From positions 1 to 63,947 of the forward strand of contig CAYLNL010000013.1 of assembly GCA_964385175.1 (NCBI GenBank): 63,947 nt of DNA, given 5' to 3'. This document shows, piece by piece, positions 26,389-35,964 of this stretch; position 1 is the stretch's first letter; every line of letters starts with the position of its first letter. The stretch comes from CAYLNL01 sp964385175. GTDB taxonomy: Bacteria; Bacteroidota; Bacteroidia; Flavobacteriales; Flavobacteriaceae. The notes under the pieces are model-generated. The model was not told where the DNA came from. It did no database searches and worked only from the letters and a program-made list of their open reading frames with translations. The position numbers and the translations under genes were made by a program.

Positions 26389-27000
26389 ATGATGCAACAA
26401 ACCCTTACCAAGTACCTGCCCGAAAAAGCCTTAACCCCTTGTTGCGAGATTCTTGCCAGCCACTGTGTGCGCTTAAAAATTGTGAATGAGCGCGTTACCC
26501 GTCACGGCGATTACAAACAATTACCCAATGGCGAACACCAGATAACCATAAATGCAAACCTAAACCCCTACCGTTTTCTCATCACCCTTATCCACGAAAT
26601 AGCCCACCTCATTGTTCACAAAGAACACAAAAGAGTTGCAAAACCTCATGGAACACACTGGAAGCAGACCTTCACCCGCCTTATGCTTCCCTTCATTCAT
26701 CCCGACATATTCCCATCTTCTGTATTGCCCTTAGTAGCCCGTCATTTTAAAAATCCCACCGCCAGCAGCGATGCCGATGTTTCTCTCTCCCTGGCATTGA
26801 AACAGTTTGACCCTATAACTCATAAAAATTATATCTTTGAAATACCGCACGGCATTCTTTTTAAAATATATAATGGGCGGATTTTTAAAAAAGGCAACAA
26901 ACGCATAAAACGCTATGAATGCGTGGAGATAAAAACAGGAAGAACTTATTTATTTAGCCCCCATGCCGAAGTTGAGGTGATAGTTGACAAAAATGGATAA
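26389..27000 (+). CDS. SprT-like zinc metallopeptidase-domain protein
   Basis: The start is ATG 26389 or 26392, set by the promoter just upstream. The roughly 203-residue protein carries H-E-I-A-H (about residues 77-81) with a downstream His-rich K-P-H-G-T-H-W, the zinc site of SprT/Spartan-like peptidases, which act on protein-DNA crosslinks in eukaryotes and are poorly studied in bacteria. The C-terminal half has conserved basic K-R-Y-E-C residues as in Bacteroidota SprT-like proteins. Its 3' end overlaps a possible manC start, so the two are probably an operon with DUF389. Confidence 0.85.
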   Translation: MMQQTLTKYLPEKALTPCCEILASHCVRLKIVNERVTRHGDYKQLPNGEHQITINANLNPYRFLITLIHEIAHLIVHKEHKRVAKPHGTHWKQTFTRLMLPFIHPDIFPSSVLPLVARHFKNPTASSDADVSLSLALKQFDPITHKNYIFEIPHGILFKIYNGRIFKKGNKRIKRYECVEIKTGRTYLFSPHAEVEVIVDKNG

Positions 27001-27010
27001 AAAACATCAG

Positions 27011-28090
27011 ATGGATATAAATAAATATGCGCTGCTTATGGCAGGCGGTGTAGGCTCTCGCTTTTGGCCTGTGAGCACCCAATCTTTTCCCAAGCAATTT
27101 CACGATATGCTGGGAACAGGAGAAAGCCTTCTCCAGCGAACCTTTAAACGCCTTAGCAAATTCATTCCCCCGGAGCATATTTTTATACTCACCAACCAGC
27201 AGTACAAAGAGCTGGTGCTGCAACAGTTACCACAGCTTACCCAGCGCCAGGTGCTGTTAGAACCCGCCCTGCGAAACACGGCGCCCTGTATTTTATACGC
27301 CGCCCTGAAAATTCAAAAAGAAAACCCGCAGGCTGTTATGGTAGTAGCCCCAAGCGACCACTGGATAGAAAACGAAGCGGCTTTTGAACGGGATGTAACG
27401 CACTGTTTTGCCCTATGCCGCGAAAAAGAAGCGCTGGCAACGCTCGGCATTCCGCCAACCTTTCCCAACACAGGCTATGGCTACATTCAATATAAAAAAG
27501 AAGCGGGCGATGGGTTTAAAAAAGTAAACCAATTTACAGAAAAACCAGACTACGAAACAGCAAAAAGATTTGTAAAAAGCGGCGATTTTTTGTGGAACGC
27601 CGGTATTTTTATATGGAGCGCCGCTACCATCACTTCCGCCTTTAAAAAATTTCAGCCCCGCATGTATGCGCAGCTGCAGGCGGGCGCAGATGCATACAAC
27701 ACACCCGCAGAAGCCACTTTCATAGAGAAAAATTATGCGGAATTAGAAACTATTTCTATCGATTACGCCATTTTAGAAAAGGCGGAAAACGTGTATGTAC
27801 TCCCGGCTACTTTTGATTGGAACGATTTGGGTACCTGGGGTTCGCTACACGAAAAACTCCCCAAAGATGGGTACCAAAACGCAGTGGTGCAGGCGCACTT
27901 GCTGGCAGAGGAGGCTTCGGGCAACATTGTTCGCAGTTCCAGCGGCAAATGGGTAGTCCTGGTTGGCTTGAACGATTATATTGTGGTGGATCATGAAGAT
28001 ACGCTTCTCATCTGCCCCAAAAGCAGGGAACAAGATATAAAACGCATATCGGCAAAGCTAACCGAAGAAAGCAAAAAATATAAGAAGTAA
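27011..28090 (+). CDS. manC: mannose-1-phosphate guanylyltransferase
   Basis: It makes GDP-mannose from mannose-1-phosphate and GTP for surface glycans. The nucleotidyltransferase loop L-M-A-G-G-V-G-S-R-F-W-P-V-S is near residue 9 and a F-V-K-S-G-D-F-L-W-N-A-G-I-F segment near 185. The length (about 359 residues) shows only the GMP domain, without the phosphomannose-isomerase half of the fused type. Start at 27011 gives the usual Met-Asp-Ile-Asn-Lys-Tyr-Ala-Leu-Leu; ATG 26993, overlapping the sprT-like gene by 8 nt, is the alternative. Confidence 0.94.
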   Translation: MDINKYALLMAGGVGSRFWPVSTQSFPKQFHDMLGTGESLLQRTFKRLSKFIPPEHIFILTNQQYKELVLQQLPQLTQRQVLLEPALRNTAPCILYAALKIQKENPQAVMVVAPSDHWIENEAAFERDVTHCFALCREKEALATLGIPPTFPNTGYGYIQYKKEAGDGFKKVNQFTEKPDYETAKRFVKSGDFLWNAGIFIWSAATITSAFKKFQPRMYAQLQAGADAYNTPAEATFIEKNYAELETISIDYAILEKAENVYVLPATFDWNDLGTWGSLHEKLPKDGYQNAVVQAHLLAEEASGNIVRSSSGKWVVLVGLNDYIVVDHEDTLLICPKSREQDIKRISAKLTEESKKYKK

Positions 28091-28094
28091 ACGC

Positions 28095-29537
28095 ATGGAG
28101 GCACCACAAAACCCGGAAGAAAACAAAACTACTTCCGAAAGCGTTAAAAAAACCGTTTCAAGATTAGTAGGCAGTCTGAAGGTCTTTTTAGCCGATTTGT
28201 TAGACATACGCCACAATACCGATCAACCGGCTACCATACAGGGAATTAAAGATGACATTGCTTTCAGGGGACATAATTCATGGATTTTAGTGTGTTCCAT
28301 TTTCATTGCTTCCGTGGGGTTAAACGCCAATTCTGCGGCTGTGGTTATAGGCGCTATGCTCATTTCCCCGCTTATGGGCCCTATATTGGGAATAGGAATG
28401 GGGGTAGCGATGAATGATATTGATACGTTGAGAAGGTCGTTGAAAAATGTTGGCGTAATGGCGGGGCTAAGTATCCTAACGGCATTTTTGTTCTTCCGGT
28501 TTTTTCCCCTTCGCGATGAGTCTTCAGAACTATTAGCCCGTACAGCGCCAGATATCAGAGATGTGCTCATTGCCTTTTTTGGTGGGCTGGCATTGGTTAT
28601 TGCACGGGCTAAACGGGGAACTATAGCCAGCGTTATCTTTGGGGTTGCCATTGCTACCGCCCTTATGCCGCCGCTCTGTACGGTAGGTTTTGGGCTGGCA
28701 ATAGGAAATATGGAGTATGCCGGGGGCGCCTTATATCTTTTTATCATTAACTCCCTTTTCATTGGGCTGGCAACTTTCCTGGCGCTAAAAATCCTGCGGT
28801 TTCCTATGGTACAATACGCCGACTCTCTCAGGCGCAGATGGATAGCCCGCATAGCTTCTTTACTGGCGGTTTTAGCCATGATACCGGCAGGATATACTTT
28901 TTTTAATGTATGGAGAAAGTCCACCTTTAAAAACCAGGCCAAACAGTTCATTACCGAAACCATTGCCTCGTATCAATTTTCCGGGCAAGGACGATTTTTA
29001 GACCATTTTACCAGTATAGAATATAACAAAAATACCCCTTCTATAGAGTTGTTTTTTATGGGAGATGAGGTGATACCAGACAATGTAATTAAAACATGGA
29101 ACGCCCAGAAACTCCGCTACCCGAGGCTTAAAAACACTGAGTTGAAGATTATACAAGGCGCTAAAAGCGATGCAGAAGAGCGGTTGAAATATGTAAATGA
29201 GTTGTATGAGGCGAAAAAAACAGAATTAGCCAATAAAGATGAACGCATTAAATTACTGGAAGCAGAATTGGAGAAGCTGAGTAAGGCGGCGTCTATGCAA
29301 ATTCCTTTTGATGAATGGAGCAAAGAAGCGAAAATTAACTATGAAACCATAGAACGGCTTAGTTTTTCATACCGCATTACCACTAATTTTGACAGGATAG
29401 ACACCATTCCCACTTTTTCGGTAAAATGGAAAGCCGATGCAAGCGAAGCCCAAATTTCTGAAAACATGAAAAAACTAATAGCATGGCTACGCTTAAAATT
29501 CAAAGGAAATAATCTCCAGGTGATTCGGGAAGAGTGA
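28095..29537 (+). CDS. DUF389 membrane protein
   Basis: The 480-residue protein has a soluble N-terminal segment, about six membrane helices (85-270) with A-A-V-V-I-G-A-M-L-I-S-P-L-M-G-P and A-T-A-L-M-P-P-L-C characteristic of DUF389, and a large C-terminal part with a coiled coil (about 355-400, rich in Glu/Lys/Leu). Homologues are widespread, sometimes linked to stress tolerance; transport activity is assumed rather than proven. It starts 4 nt after manC. Confidence 0.9.
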   Translation: MEAPQNPEENKTTSESVKKTVSRLVGSLKVFLADLLDIRHNTDQPATIQGIKDDIAFRGHNSWILVCSIFIASVGLNANSAAVVIGAMLISPLMGPILGIGMGVAMNDIDTLRRSLKNVGVMAGLSILTAFLFFRFFPLRDESSELLARTAPDIRDVLIAFFGGLALVIARAKRGTIASVIFGVAIATALMPPLCTVGFGLAIGNMEYAGGALYLFIINSLFIGLATFLALKILRFPMVQYADSLRRRWIARIASLLAVLAMIPAGYTFFNVWRKSTFKNQAKQFITETIASYQFSGQGRFLDHFTSIEYNKNTPSIELFFMGDEVIPDNVIKTWNAQKLRYPRLKNTELKIIQGAKSDAEERLKYVNELYEAKKTELANKDERIKLLEAELEKLSKAASMQIPFDEWSKEAKINYETIERLSFSYRITTNFDRIDTIPTFSVKWKADASEAQISENMKKLIAWLRLKFKGNNLQVIREE

Positions 29538-29553
29538 AACTAAGACATTCTTT

Positions 29554-30321
29554 CTATTGCCGTTCTTCCAAATACATTTGCCGCACCTTTTTAAACAGTT
29601 CCGAGGAATACACAAAATTGGTTACCGCCTCGTTATCGGTTTTAAAAATATCTTGGTTCGTTCCCTCCCAGGCCTTGTACCCATCTTTCAGGAAGATGAT
29701 TTTTTCCCCTATTTCCATCACTGAGTTCATATCATGCGTATTGATGAGGGTAGTGATGTTATACTCGTGCGTAATTTCCTGGATAAGATTATCTATCAAA
29801 ATAGCAGTTTTAGGGTCTAAGCCCGAGTTAGGCTCATCGCAAAATAAATATTTCGGGTTATTGATGATGGCGCGGGCTATCGCTACCCGTTTTTTCATCC
29901 CCCCCGAAAGTTCAGCCGGGTATTTGTGGTGCGCTTCCGCTAAATTTACCCGCCGCAGTGCAAAATCTACCCGCTCCTTCATCTCGCTTTCCGATTTGTT
30001 AGAAAACATTTGCAACGGAAATTTCACATTCTCCTCCACCGTCATCGAATCAAACAAAGCGCTTCCCTGGAAAACCATCCCCATTTCCTGTCGCAGTTCA
30101 ATCTTCTCATCCTTTGTCATAGCAGAATACACCCGTCCATCATAAACAATCGTCCCCTCATCAGGAGTAATCAACCCCAGCAGCGATTTCATAAATACCG
30201 TTTTTCCCGAACCACTCTGTCCAATGATGAGGTTAGTCTTCCCCGTTTCAAAAGAAGTAGAAATCCCCTTCAGGATGTGGTCTTTTCCAAACGACTTATG
30301 TAAATCTTCCACTACAATCAT
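29554..30321 (-). CDS. MlaF-like ABC transporter ATPase
   Basis: The 255-residue ATPase has Walker A G-Q-S-G-S-G-K-T (34-41), signature L-S-G-G-M-K-K-R-V (about 139-147), Walker B F-C-D-E-P-N-S-G-L-D and a D-loop. The sequence matches the Mla/Ttg2A group that energises phospholipid or solvent transport at the inner membrane. Its ATG overlaps the permease stop (TAATG), so both are translated together. MlaD/MCE, MlaC and MlaB genes are not next to it in this window. Confidence 0.93.
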   Translation of the reverse strand: MIVVEDLHKSFGKDHILKGISTSFETGKTNLIIGQSGSGKTVFMKSLLGLITPDEGTIVYDGRVYSAMTKDEKIELRQEMGMVFQGSALFDSMTVEENVKFPLQMFSNKSESEMKERVDFALRRVNLAEAHHKYPAELSGGMKKRVAIARAIINNPKYLFCDEPNSGLDPKTAILIDNLIQEITHEYNITTLINTHDMNSVMEIGEKIIFLKDGYKAWEGTNQDIFKTDNEAVTNFVYSSELFKKVRQMYLEERQ

Positions 30322-31058
30322 TAGCCCAGCAGCATTTGAGTTAAAATATAATTAAGGATAATAATCACCACACTTGTCCACACAAACGAAGTAGTACTGG
30401 CTTTGCCTACCTCCAGCGCCCCTCCCTTCATATAAAAACCGTGATACGAAGGAAGCGTAGCCAGCACAAAAGCAAAAACAAACGTTTTGGTAAACGCATA
30501 AAATACATGATACGGTTTAAAATCTACCTGCAACCCCTGTACAAACTCGGCGCTGGTAGTAAAACCCCCCACCACGGCAGCCACCCAGCCTCCCAAAACG
30601 CCCAGGTACATGCCAATAGCAATGACAAACGGGTAGAACAACAACGCTATAATTTTAGGAAAAACCAAATAATTCAGTGCATTCACCCCCATTACCTCCA
30701 GCGCATCAATCTGCTCGGTTACCCGCATAGTACCGATGCTGGAAGTGATGTATGAACCCACTTTTCCTGCCATGATGATGGAGGTAAACGTAGGCGCAAA
30801 TTCCAGCACTACCGATTGGCGCGTGGCAAACCCCACTAAGTATTTGGGAATTAACGGATTATCTATATTCAGCGCCATTTGAATGGCGATAACCCCTCCC
30901 ACAAAAAACGAAATAAAAACAATAATACCCAGCGAACCCACTATAAGGTCGTCTATCTCCTTAAGAATGAGATTCCGCATAATAGACCACTTGGTAGGCT
31001 TGCCGAAAAGATCCTTAATCATTAAAAAATACCTGCCGATGCTTTCTACATAATTCAT
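30321..31058 (-). CDS. MlaE-like ABC transporter permease
   Basis: The 245-residue protein has five to six membrane segments and the MlaE family hallmark V-L-E-F-A-P-T-F-T-S-I-I-M-A-G-K-V-G-S-Y-I then T-M-R-V-T-E-Q-I-D-A-L-E-V-M-G-V (split here for length). This is the inner-membrane part of the retrograde or anterograde lipid transport complex. It is the first gene of the pair. No clear TAnnTTTG box lies in the 117 nt before it. Confidence 0.94.
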   Translation of the reverse strand: MNYVESIGRYFLMIKDLFGKPTKWSIMRNLILKEIDDLIVGSLGIIVFISFFVGGVIAIQMALNIDNPLIPKYLVGFATRQSVVLEFAPTFTSIIMAGKVGSYITSSIGTMRVTEQIDALEVMGVNALNYLVFPKIIALLFYPFVIAIGMYLGVLGGWVAAVVGGFTTSAEFVQGLQVDFKPYHVFYAFTKTFVFAFVLATLPSYHGFYMKGGALEVGKASTTSFVWTSVVIIILNYILTQMLLG

Positions 31059-31144
31059 AGCACAGAAATGGGGCGACTAAAATACTAAAAAATATGAGTA
31101 GTATAAATTTAACCTTACCGAAACCTATAAAAACAAGAATACAC

Positions 31145-31152
31145 TACTTTTG
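31145..31152 (+). promoter_or_regulatory. -7 box for the pafA-like gene
   Basis: TACTTTTG matches TAnnTTTG exactly, about 24 nt before the ATG at 31176. Confidence 0.55.
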
Positions 31153-31175
31153 TAGAGCTTTAAATTTCATATTCC

Positions 31176-32819
31176 ATGAGAAAACTAGCCTACTTGTTAT
31201 GTATAGCCGTTAGTTTGGTTGAATGCAAAAAAACTGAACACCCCCCAAAAAATACGCTCTTTGAACGACCTAAACTTGTAGTGGGTATCGTGGTTGACCA
31301 AATGCGGTATGATTACCTCACCCGGTTTTGGGAAAGATATGGCGAAGGAGGCTTTAAACGGCTGGTACAAGAGGGCTTTACCTGCAAAAACAACCATTTT
31401 AATTATGTGCCTACCTATACCGGTCCCGGGCACGCATCTATCTACACCGGTGCAACTCCTTCAGTGCATGGCATTATAGCCAACGATTGGTATGACCGTG
31501 AAACCAATGCCATGATGTATTGCGCCCAGGACGACAGCGTAAAAACCGTTGGCAACACAAACGCTTCAGAACCCATGTCGCCCAAAAACTTAAAAGTAAC
31601 CACCATAACCGACCAGTTGCGCTTAGCCACCCAGCTACGCGGAAAAGTGGTGGGGATAGCTTTAAAAGATAGGGGTGCCATTCTTCCCGCCGGGCATACC
31701 GGCAATGCCGCCTATTGGTTTCTGGGTAAAGAAGAAGGAAAATGGGTGAGCAGCAGCTATTACATGACCCAACTCCCCCAATGGGCCACTACGTTCAATA
31801 AAGAAGGCGCTGAAAAGTACCTCCTGGAATGGAATACGCTATACAATATTGCCACGTACACAGAAGCCGGGACAGATGAAAATACCTTTGAACGCCTTTT
31901 TAAAGGAGAAACACAATCTGTATTTCCGCACGATAGTAAAAAATTGGCGCCCGAAAACGACGGTTACGATATTATTAAAAGTACGCCTTTGGGCAATACT
32001 ATGACCACCGATTTTGCCATGGCGGCCATTGATGGAGAACAACTGGGAGCCGATGAGGGTACCGATTTTTTAGCCATCAGTTATTCTTCTACAGATTATA
32101 TAGGGCACCGTTTCGGGGTAAACTCTGTAGAGGTAGAAGATGCCTATTTGCGATTGGATATGGACATAGCAAGACTTTTAAATGCCTTAGACGCTAAAGT
32201 GGGTAAAGACAACTACACCCTCTTTCTCACCGCAGACCATGGCGGCGTGGAAGTTCCTGCGTACTGGGCATCGTTAAAAATCCCCGCCGGTTATTTTGAT
32301 GAAGATGCACTGGAAACTCACCTGAAAGACTTTTTAAAGCGGGAGTTTGAAGATGAAAACTTGTTGAAAAAAGTGATAAACGAACAGGTGTTTTTAGACC
32401 GGGCGCTCCTTGCAAAAATGAAACTGAAATTAGAAACCGTTCAGGAAGCTATAGCTAATGAGATACGCACCCTAAGAGATGTGGAAGAAGTATATACGGC
32501 TACTGATATGGTGCAGACTCATTTCACGCAAGGAAAAGCGTCTTTTCTCCAAAAAGGATTTTATGCAAAACGCTCCGGCGATGTCCTTTATGTACTTTCT
32601 CATGCTACCGTTCCTGACCGTAAACAAGGCTCTACCCACGGCTCTGCCTATACCTACGACACCCATGTACCCTTATTATTTTATGGAAAAGGCATTCGCA
32701 AAGGAAGCACCGCCGCCCGCACCGAAATTACCGACATAGCCCCCACCATTGCTACCCTCTTAGGGATTGCCTTTCCAAGTGGCGCCACCGGGCAACCTGT
32801 TAAAGCTGTGGTAAAGTAA
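31176..32819 (+). CDS. pafA: PafA-type alkaline phosphatase
   Basis: The 547-residue protein has a signal peptide with a lipobox-like L-V-E-C at about residue 17, so it may be lipid-anchored. The catalytic threonine is in Y-T-G-P-G-H-A-S (Thr82), preceded by V-V-D-Q-M-R-Y-D-Y-L with the first zinc Asp, and T-A-D-H-G-G-V near residue 353 carries further zinc ligands. PafA hydrolyses a wide range of phosphomonoesters in the periplasm or at the surface of Flavobacteriia. It stands alone with its own promoter; I saw no obvious Pho-box. Confidence 0.92.
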   Translation: MRKLAYLLCIAVSLVECKKTEHPPKNTLFERPKLVVGIVVDQMRYDYLTRFWERYGEGGFKRLVQEGFTCKNNHFNYVPTYTGPGHASIYTGATPSVHGIIANDWYDRETNAMMYCAQDDSVKTVGNTNASEPMSPKNLKVTTITDQLRLATQLRGKVVGIALKDRGAILPAGHTGNAAYWFLGKEEGKWVSSSYYMTQLPQWATTFNKEGAEKYLLEWNTLYNIATYTEAGTDENTFERLFKGETQSVFPHDSKKLAPENDGYDIIKSTPLGNTMTTDFAMAAIDGEQLGADEGTDFLAISYSSTDYIGHRFGVNSVEVEDAYLRLDMDIARLLNALDAKVGKDNYTLFLTADHGGVEVPAYWASLKIPAGYFDEDALETHLKDFLKREFEDENLLKKVINEQVFLDRALLAKMKLKLETVQEAIANEIRTLRDVEEVYTATDMVQTHFTQGKASFLQKGFYAKRSGDVLYVLSHATVPDRKQGSTHGSAYTYDTHVPLLFYGKGIRKGSTAARTEITDIAPTIATLLGIAFPSGATGQPVKAVVK

Positions 32820-32919
32820 GATAGCCCAGTTATTGTTTTTTTAGCGCTATTTACCCATATTCCTGCCTTCGGGGTGGTGTATATCTCTATTTTCTCGCCC
32901 GGTTACCACACAAAAAACC

Positions 32920-32927
32920 TATCTTTG
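32920..32927 (+). promoter_or_regulatory. -7 box for the exonuclease gene
   Basis: TATCTTTG matches TAnnTTTG exactly, 19 nt before the ATG at 32947. Confidence 0.55.
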
Positions 32928-32946
32928 CCTATACATATAAAAACCT

Positions 32947-33720
32947 ATGAATTTAAAACTCACCCGACCGCTTTGCTTTTTTGATATAGAATCTACCGGA
33001 ACAGATATAGCTAAAGATAGAATTGTAGAAATTTCTATCTTCAAACTATTTCCCAATGGTACTAAAGAGACCAAAACCTGGCTGGTGAATCCCGAAATTT
33101 CCATTCCCCGCGAAGCTACCGCGGTTCATGGCATTACCAACGAAAAAGTAGCTGCGGAACCTACTTTTAAAAACCTTTCTAAACAACTTTATACCCTTAT
33201 AAAAGATTGCGATTTGGCGGGCTATAACTCAGACCGATTTGATATTCCTCTATTAGCGGAAGAAATGTTGCGGGCTGGAGTAGATTTTGATATGAAAAAC
33301 CGGCTATCGGTAGATGTACAAACTATTTTCCATAAAATGGAACAACGCACCTTAGCCGCAGCATACAAGTTTTATTGCCAGAAAGAATTAGAAAATGCAC
33401 ACAGCGCCGAGGCCGATGCAAATGCTACCTACGAGGTGTTGGAAGCCCAGGTGGCGCGCTACCCGGAATTGCAAAACAATGTGAAATTCTTAGCCGATTT
33501 CACTACCCGCAAACAGGTAGCCGATTTTGCTGGGTTTATTGTCTATGACGATACCGGGGACGAAATATTCTCCTTTGGGAAGCATAAAGGTAAAAAAGTA
33601 ACCTCCGTTTTAGAAGAAGAACCCGGTTATTTTGGCTGGATGCTACAAGCCGATTTTCCTTTATATACCAAAAAAGTGCTCACTGGCATTAAACTTAGGA
33701 AACTCAACAACAAACTATAA
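32947..33720 (+). CDS. DEDDh-type 3'-5' exonuclease (DnaQ-like)
   Basis: The 257-residue protein has the full DEDDh set: F-F-D-I-E-S-T-G (Asp/Glu near residues 13-15), G-Y-N-S-D-R-F-D-I-P-L-L (Asp near 98) and H-S-A-E-A-D-A (His and Asp near 155-160). After residue 190 there is a small C-terminal domain with F-G-K-H-K-G-K, seen in exonuclease X-like or DUF3820-like tails. It is likely a repair or proofreading exonuclease independent of the polymerase III core; exact substrate unknown. Confidence 0.9.
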   Translation: MNLKLTRPLCFFDIESTGTDIAKDRIVEISIFKLFPNGTKETKTWLVNPEISIPREATAVHGITNEKVAAEPTFKNLSKQLYTLIKDCDLAGYNSDRFDIPLLAEEMLRAGVDFDMKNRLSVDVQTIFHKMEQRTLAAAYKFYCQKELENAHSAEADANATYEVLEAQVARYPELQNNVKFLADFTTRKQVADFAGFIVYDDTGDEIFSFGKHKGKKVTSVLEEEPGYFGWMLQADFPLYTKKVLTGIKLRKLNNKL

Positions 33721-33754
33721 ATATTCCCTTCCCTATCCCTAAAACAAAAAAGGT

Positions 33755-34366
33755 ATGAAAATAATTTGTGTAGGCAGAAATTACTCAGAACACATCCAGG
33801 AGCTAAAAAACGAACGCCCCGCTCACCCCGTCCTGTTTATGAAGCCCGATAGCGCTATTTTGCCGGAAGGGCAGGCTTTTTATATCCCGGAGTTTTCCCA
33901 AGATATTCACTACGAAGCAGAGATAATCCTAAAAATAAGCAAAGCCGGCAAACACATTCAACCTGCATTCGCTCACAAATATTACCAGGAAATAAGCCTG
34001 GGCATAGATTTTACAGCCCGCCACCTGCAAAACGAACTAAAAGAAAAAGGACTTCCCTGGGAAAAAGCCAAAGCCTTTGATGGAGCCGCCGTAATAGGAA
34101 AATGGTTGCCCAAAGAAACTTTTAAGGAGATGAACCACCTTCACTTTAAGCTCGTTAAAAACGGAAATATAGTTCAACAGGGCGATACCGCTGATATGTT
34201 GTGGAAAATAGACGAACTCATTGCCTACTGCTCCACCTATTTTACCCTCAAAACCGGCGATATTATCTTCACGGGCACCCCCGCAGGCGTGGGGCCTGTA
34301 CATGTGGGCGATTTCCTGGAAGGGGTTATAGAAAACACCAGCGTTTTAACCCTTCCTATCAAATAA
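33755..34366 (+). CDS. fumarylacetoacetate hydrolase family protein
   Basis: The 203-residue protein has the compact FAHD1-like fold: G-R-N-Y at residues 7-10, then the metal-binding pattern H-Y-E-A-E-I-I-L near residue 53 and G-I-D-F-T-A-R near 88, with F-T-G-T-P-A-G-V-G near the end. Members include acylpyruvate hydrolases and oxaloacetate decarboxylases. It follows the exonuclease by 34 nt and precedes cinA by 11 nt, so the three may be co-transcribed. Confidence 0.93.
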   Translation: MKIICVGRNYSEHIQELKNERPAHPVLFMKPDSAILPEGQAFYIPEFSQDIHYEAEIILKISKAGKHIQPAFAHKYYQEISLGIDFTARHLQNELKEKGLPWEKAKAFDGAAVIGKWLPKETFKEMNHLHFKLVKNGNIVQQGDTADMLWKIDELIAYCSTYFTLKTGDIIFTGTPAGVGPVHVGDFLEGVIENTSVLTLPIK

Positions 34367-34377
34367 GCATTTCTAAA

Positions 34378-35625
34378 ATGCAGGCAGCCATTATTACCAT
34401 AGGAGATGAAATTCTCATAGGCCAGGTAGTAGATACCAATTCTGCTCACATAGCCAAAGAACTCAACAACATTGGCATTTGGGTATATGAAATTACCTCC
34501 GTGCAAGACCATACCCCGCATATCCATGCTGCGCTGGCAGAAGCAGCGGCCAAGGCGCCCATCATTATTGTTACAGGCGGGTTAGGGCCCACTAAAGACG
34601 ACCGTACCAAACAAGCCATTTGCGAATACTTCCAGGATAGCCTACTCCAAAATAACGCTGTGCTGGCTCATGTGGAAAAGCTGCTTGCGCAACGAAATGC
34701 AACGCCTCTTTTACAGGCGAATAAAAACCAGGCATTAGTGCCGTCTAAAGCCACCGTATTGCATAATGAATATGGCACTGCACCGGGGCTGTGGATAGAA
34801 AAAAAGGAGCGGGTTTTCATCTTTCTCCCGGGCGTTCCCTATGAAATGAAAGCTCTTATGGAGCGAGAGGTTCTGCCCAGGCTACAGGCAATGTTTCAGC
34901 GACCTTTTATTTTGCACAGAACCCTGCTCACCTACGGAATGGGAGAAAGCGCCATAGCTAACCGGATAGAACAATGGGAAAACCAGCTGCCGCCCCATAT
35001 CACACTGGCATACCTTCCCAGCCCCGGCAAAGTTCGCCTGCGACTTACGGCGAAAGGAAGTCATAAAGAAATCCTTGAAACTCAACTACAAGAACAGCTC
35101 CAAAAATTACAACCTCTTTTAAGCGATATTACCAATGGATTAGAAGATGACGATAGTTTAGAAATTCGCATCAAGAAAAAATTTACTGAAAACCAGAAAA
35201 CACTCGCCGTTGCCGAAAGTTGCACAGGAGGAAGCATTGCGGCAAAGTTAACAGCTATCCCTGGTGCCTCCGCTTATTTTAAAGGAAGCATCGTGTCATA
35301 TACCACCTCTGTTAAAATAGCGGTTTTAAAAGTACCTGCAAAACTTATAGAACAGTATAGTGTGGTAAGCGCTGCGGTAGCTGAATCTATGGCAAAAAAT
35401 GCCCGGGAACTTTTTGAGGCAGATTTCGCCATCGCTACTACCGGGAATGCCGGACCTCTCAAAGGCGATTCGGATGCCGAGGTAGGAACGGTTTTTATAG
35501 CTATTGCCACCCCTCAAGGTATTTTTTCACAAGAATTCCATTTCAAAAACCAGCGGGAACATGTCATTGAAAAGGCTGCCAATAAAGCGATGGAACTGCT
35601 CGAAAAGGAAATTTCAAAATTTTAA
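34378..35625 (+). CDS. cinA: CinA: competence/damage-inducible protein with NMN amidohydrolase domain
   Basis: I set the start at ATG 34378 because Met-Gln-Ala-Ala-Ile-Ile-Thr-Ile-Gly-Asp-Glu is the family N-terminus; the longer upstream frame has no family likeness. The 415-residue protein has the MoCF-type domain (G-D-E-I-L-I-G-Q, then T-G-G-L-G-P-T-K-D-D) and the C-terminal PncC-like domain (A-E-S-C-T-G-G near residue 278, T-G-N-A-G-P near 354). The activity is deamidation of NMN in pyridine nucleotide recycling. It starts 11 nt after the FAH gene. Confidence 0.96.
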   Translation: MQAAIITIGDEILIGQVVDTNSAHIAKELNNIGIWVYEITSVQDHTPHIHAALAEAAAKAPIIIVTGGLGPTKDDRTKQAICEYFQDSLLQNNAVLAHVEKLLAQRNATPLLQANKNQALVPSKATVLHNEYGTAPGLWIEKKERVFIFLPGVPYEMKALMEREVLPRLQAMFQRPFILHRTLLTYGMGESAIANRIEQWENQLPPHITLAYLPSPGKVRLRLTAKGSHKEILETQLQEQLQKLQPLLSDITNGLEDDDSLEIRIKKKFTENQKTLAVAESCTGGSIAAKLTAIPGASAYFKGSIVSYTTSVKIAVLKVPAKLIEQYSVVSAAVAESMAKNARELFEADFAIATTGNAGPLKGDSDAEVGTVFIAIATPQGIFSQEFHFKNQREHVIEKAANKAMELLEKEISKF

Positions 35626-35658
35626 AATGCAGCTATTGGCTGTTTCATAAAAATTTCG

Positions 35659-35666
35659 TTACTTTG
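35659..35666 (+). promoter_or_regulatory. weak -7-like box before rpmB
   Basis: TTACTTTG matches TAnnTTTG at seven of eight positions and lies 37 nt before rpmB. Weak evidence by itself. Confidence 0.3.
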
Positions 35667-35703
35667 CGCCTCGTTTTTACACCAGCTAAAAAAACAAAAA
35701 TAA

Positions 35704-35943
35704 ATGTCAAGAGTTTGTGAGCTTACCGGCAAAAAATCTATGAGAGGAAATCACGTTTCCCATGCAATGAATAAAACCAAACGCAGGTTCCAGGTAAATT
35801 TAATGAAGAAGCGGTTTTACCTGCCCGAAGAAGACCGTTGGATAACCTTAAAAATAGCAGCATCTACCTTAAAAACCATCAATAAAAAAGGGCTCGCAGC
35901 TGTGTTGAAAGAAGCTAAAGAAAAAGGGTTTTTGCAAAAATAA
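35704..35943 (+). CDS. rpmB: 50S ribosomal protein L28
   Basis: The 79-residue protein begins M-S-R-V-C-E-L-T-G-K-K-S-M-R-G-N-H-V-S-H, the L28 N-terminus, and is Lys/Arg-rich throughout. It binds 23S rRNA. It is the first of the rpmB-rpmG-DUF4295 operon that is usual in Bacteroidota; only one of the zinc-type cysteines (Cys5) is kept. Confidence 0.97.
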   Translation: MSRVCELTGKKSMRGNHVSHAMNKTKRRFQVNLMKKRFYLPEEDRWITLKIAASTLKTINKKGLAAVLKEAKEKGFLQK

Positions 35944-35964
35944 TCTCGTAAAAAATTACAAAAA

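Noticed and set aside
28223..28963. 246-codon minus-strand frame
   Set aside because: Antisense to the membrane helices of DUF389; Pro/Ser/Ala-rich shadow typical of such regions.
29534..30145. 203-codon plus-strand frame
   Set aside because: Antisense to the MlaF-like ATPase, whose motifs are complete.
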